From Catonia carolina (lineage: Eukaryota > Arthropoda > Insecta > Hemiptera > Achilidae), in NCBI GenBank assembly GCA_035578175.1, contig JAQMRL010000022.1:2356001-2420000 (forward strand): a stretch of DNA of 64,000 nucleotides. The letters are read 5' to 3'. Shown here one piece after another: positions 63,843-64,000 of the stretch. The position numbers and the translations under genes were made by a program. Below the pieces are notes generated by a model, which had not been told where the DNA came from, did not search any database, and worked only from the letters and a program-made list of their open reading frames with translations. Every line of letters starts with the position of its first letter. The stretch's first letter is position 1.

Positions 63843-64000
63843 AACTTTTAATATTTTCAAGTATTTATTTAAAAGAAATAAAAACTAGTCCATATAGGTG
63901 CCTCAACAGGTAAAGTGTGCTTTTTGTCAAAATCTTTTAAATCTGAAATACCAATTAAGGTAGTAGTCATAGAGTTGCCTATTGGCACTGCTTCCAAATT
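63843..64000. other. ANO8 3' UTR and downstream flank
   Basis: Contains the poly(A) signal at 63877; nothing else recognised up to the window end. Confidence 0.6.
63877..63882 (+). promoter_or_regulatory. ANO8 poly(A) signal
   Basis: AATAAA lies 35 nt after the stop codon and is followed by a GT-rich stretch (gtgtgctttttgt, about 63916), implying a very short 3' UTR. Confidence 0.6.

Noticed and set aside
1..64000. CRISPR arrays, rRNA genes, bacterial operons or integrated virus genes
   Set aside because: No regularly spaced repeats, rRNA-like blocks, bacterial-style gene runs or viral protein motifs were seen; the repeats are eukaryotic transposons.

Overview
The window is AT-rich, intron-rich animal nuclear DNA, most likely from an insect. 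A hemipteran is my best guess, from the tRNA-derived SINEs, the mariner/Tigger/Penelope-like repeat mix and the protein sequence, but the order is not proven. There are no bacterial-style operons, rRNA genes or CRISPR arrays.

One host gene dominates. An anoctamin-8 (TMEM16H) orthologue runs on the + strand from an ATG at 13729 to a stop at 63842. I assembled it by hand as 18 coding exons with GT-AG borders and continuous phase. They sum to 3012 nt, a 1003-residue protein. An in-frame TGA 18 nt upstream of the ATG fixes the start, and an AATAAA lies 35 nt after the stop. The protein has a cytosolic N-terminal region, a TMEM16 membrane core in exons 6-15 and a proline- and charge-rich C-terminal tail in exons 15-18. 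Exon 10 is only 56 nt and is easily missed by ORF finding.

Positions 1-13.7 kb are upstream of the gene. The first ~7 kb is T-rich on the + strand with no recognisable coding sequence, and may be the long 3' UTR of a neighbouring gene. It also holds a piggyBac-type MITE with a SINE inside it, nested SINEs, a deleted Tc1 element and two of the three copies of a ~390-bp interspersed repeat.

The introns (0.5-10 kb) are full of mobile DNA. There are two near-identical Tigger/pogo elements with intact 570-aa transposase ORFs (introns 5 and 17, both antisense to the gene), several decayed mariners, LINE 3' ends, a hAT MITE with an 8-bp target duplication, a PIF/Harbinger-type MITE with TTA duplications, two long-TIR elements and at least five SINE copies.

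The most unusual content is five foldback elements in three sequence families, in introns 2 and 9. Each carries a motif with the layout of a minimal type I hammerhead ribozyme: CTGANGA, one unpaired base, helix II, GAAA, a very short palindromic helix III and a helix I match. The helices differ in sequence between families but keep their pairing. Two copies keep every core residue (A1 on the + strand at 18102-18141; C2 on the - strand at 20363-20402); the others carry single core mutations. I read them as non-autonomous Penelope-like or retrozyme-like elements.
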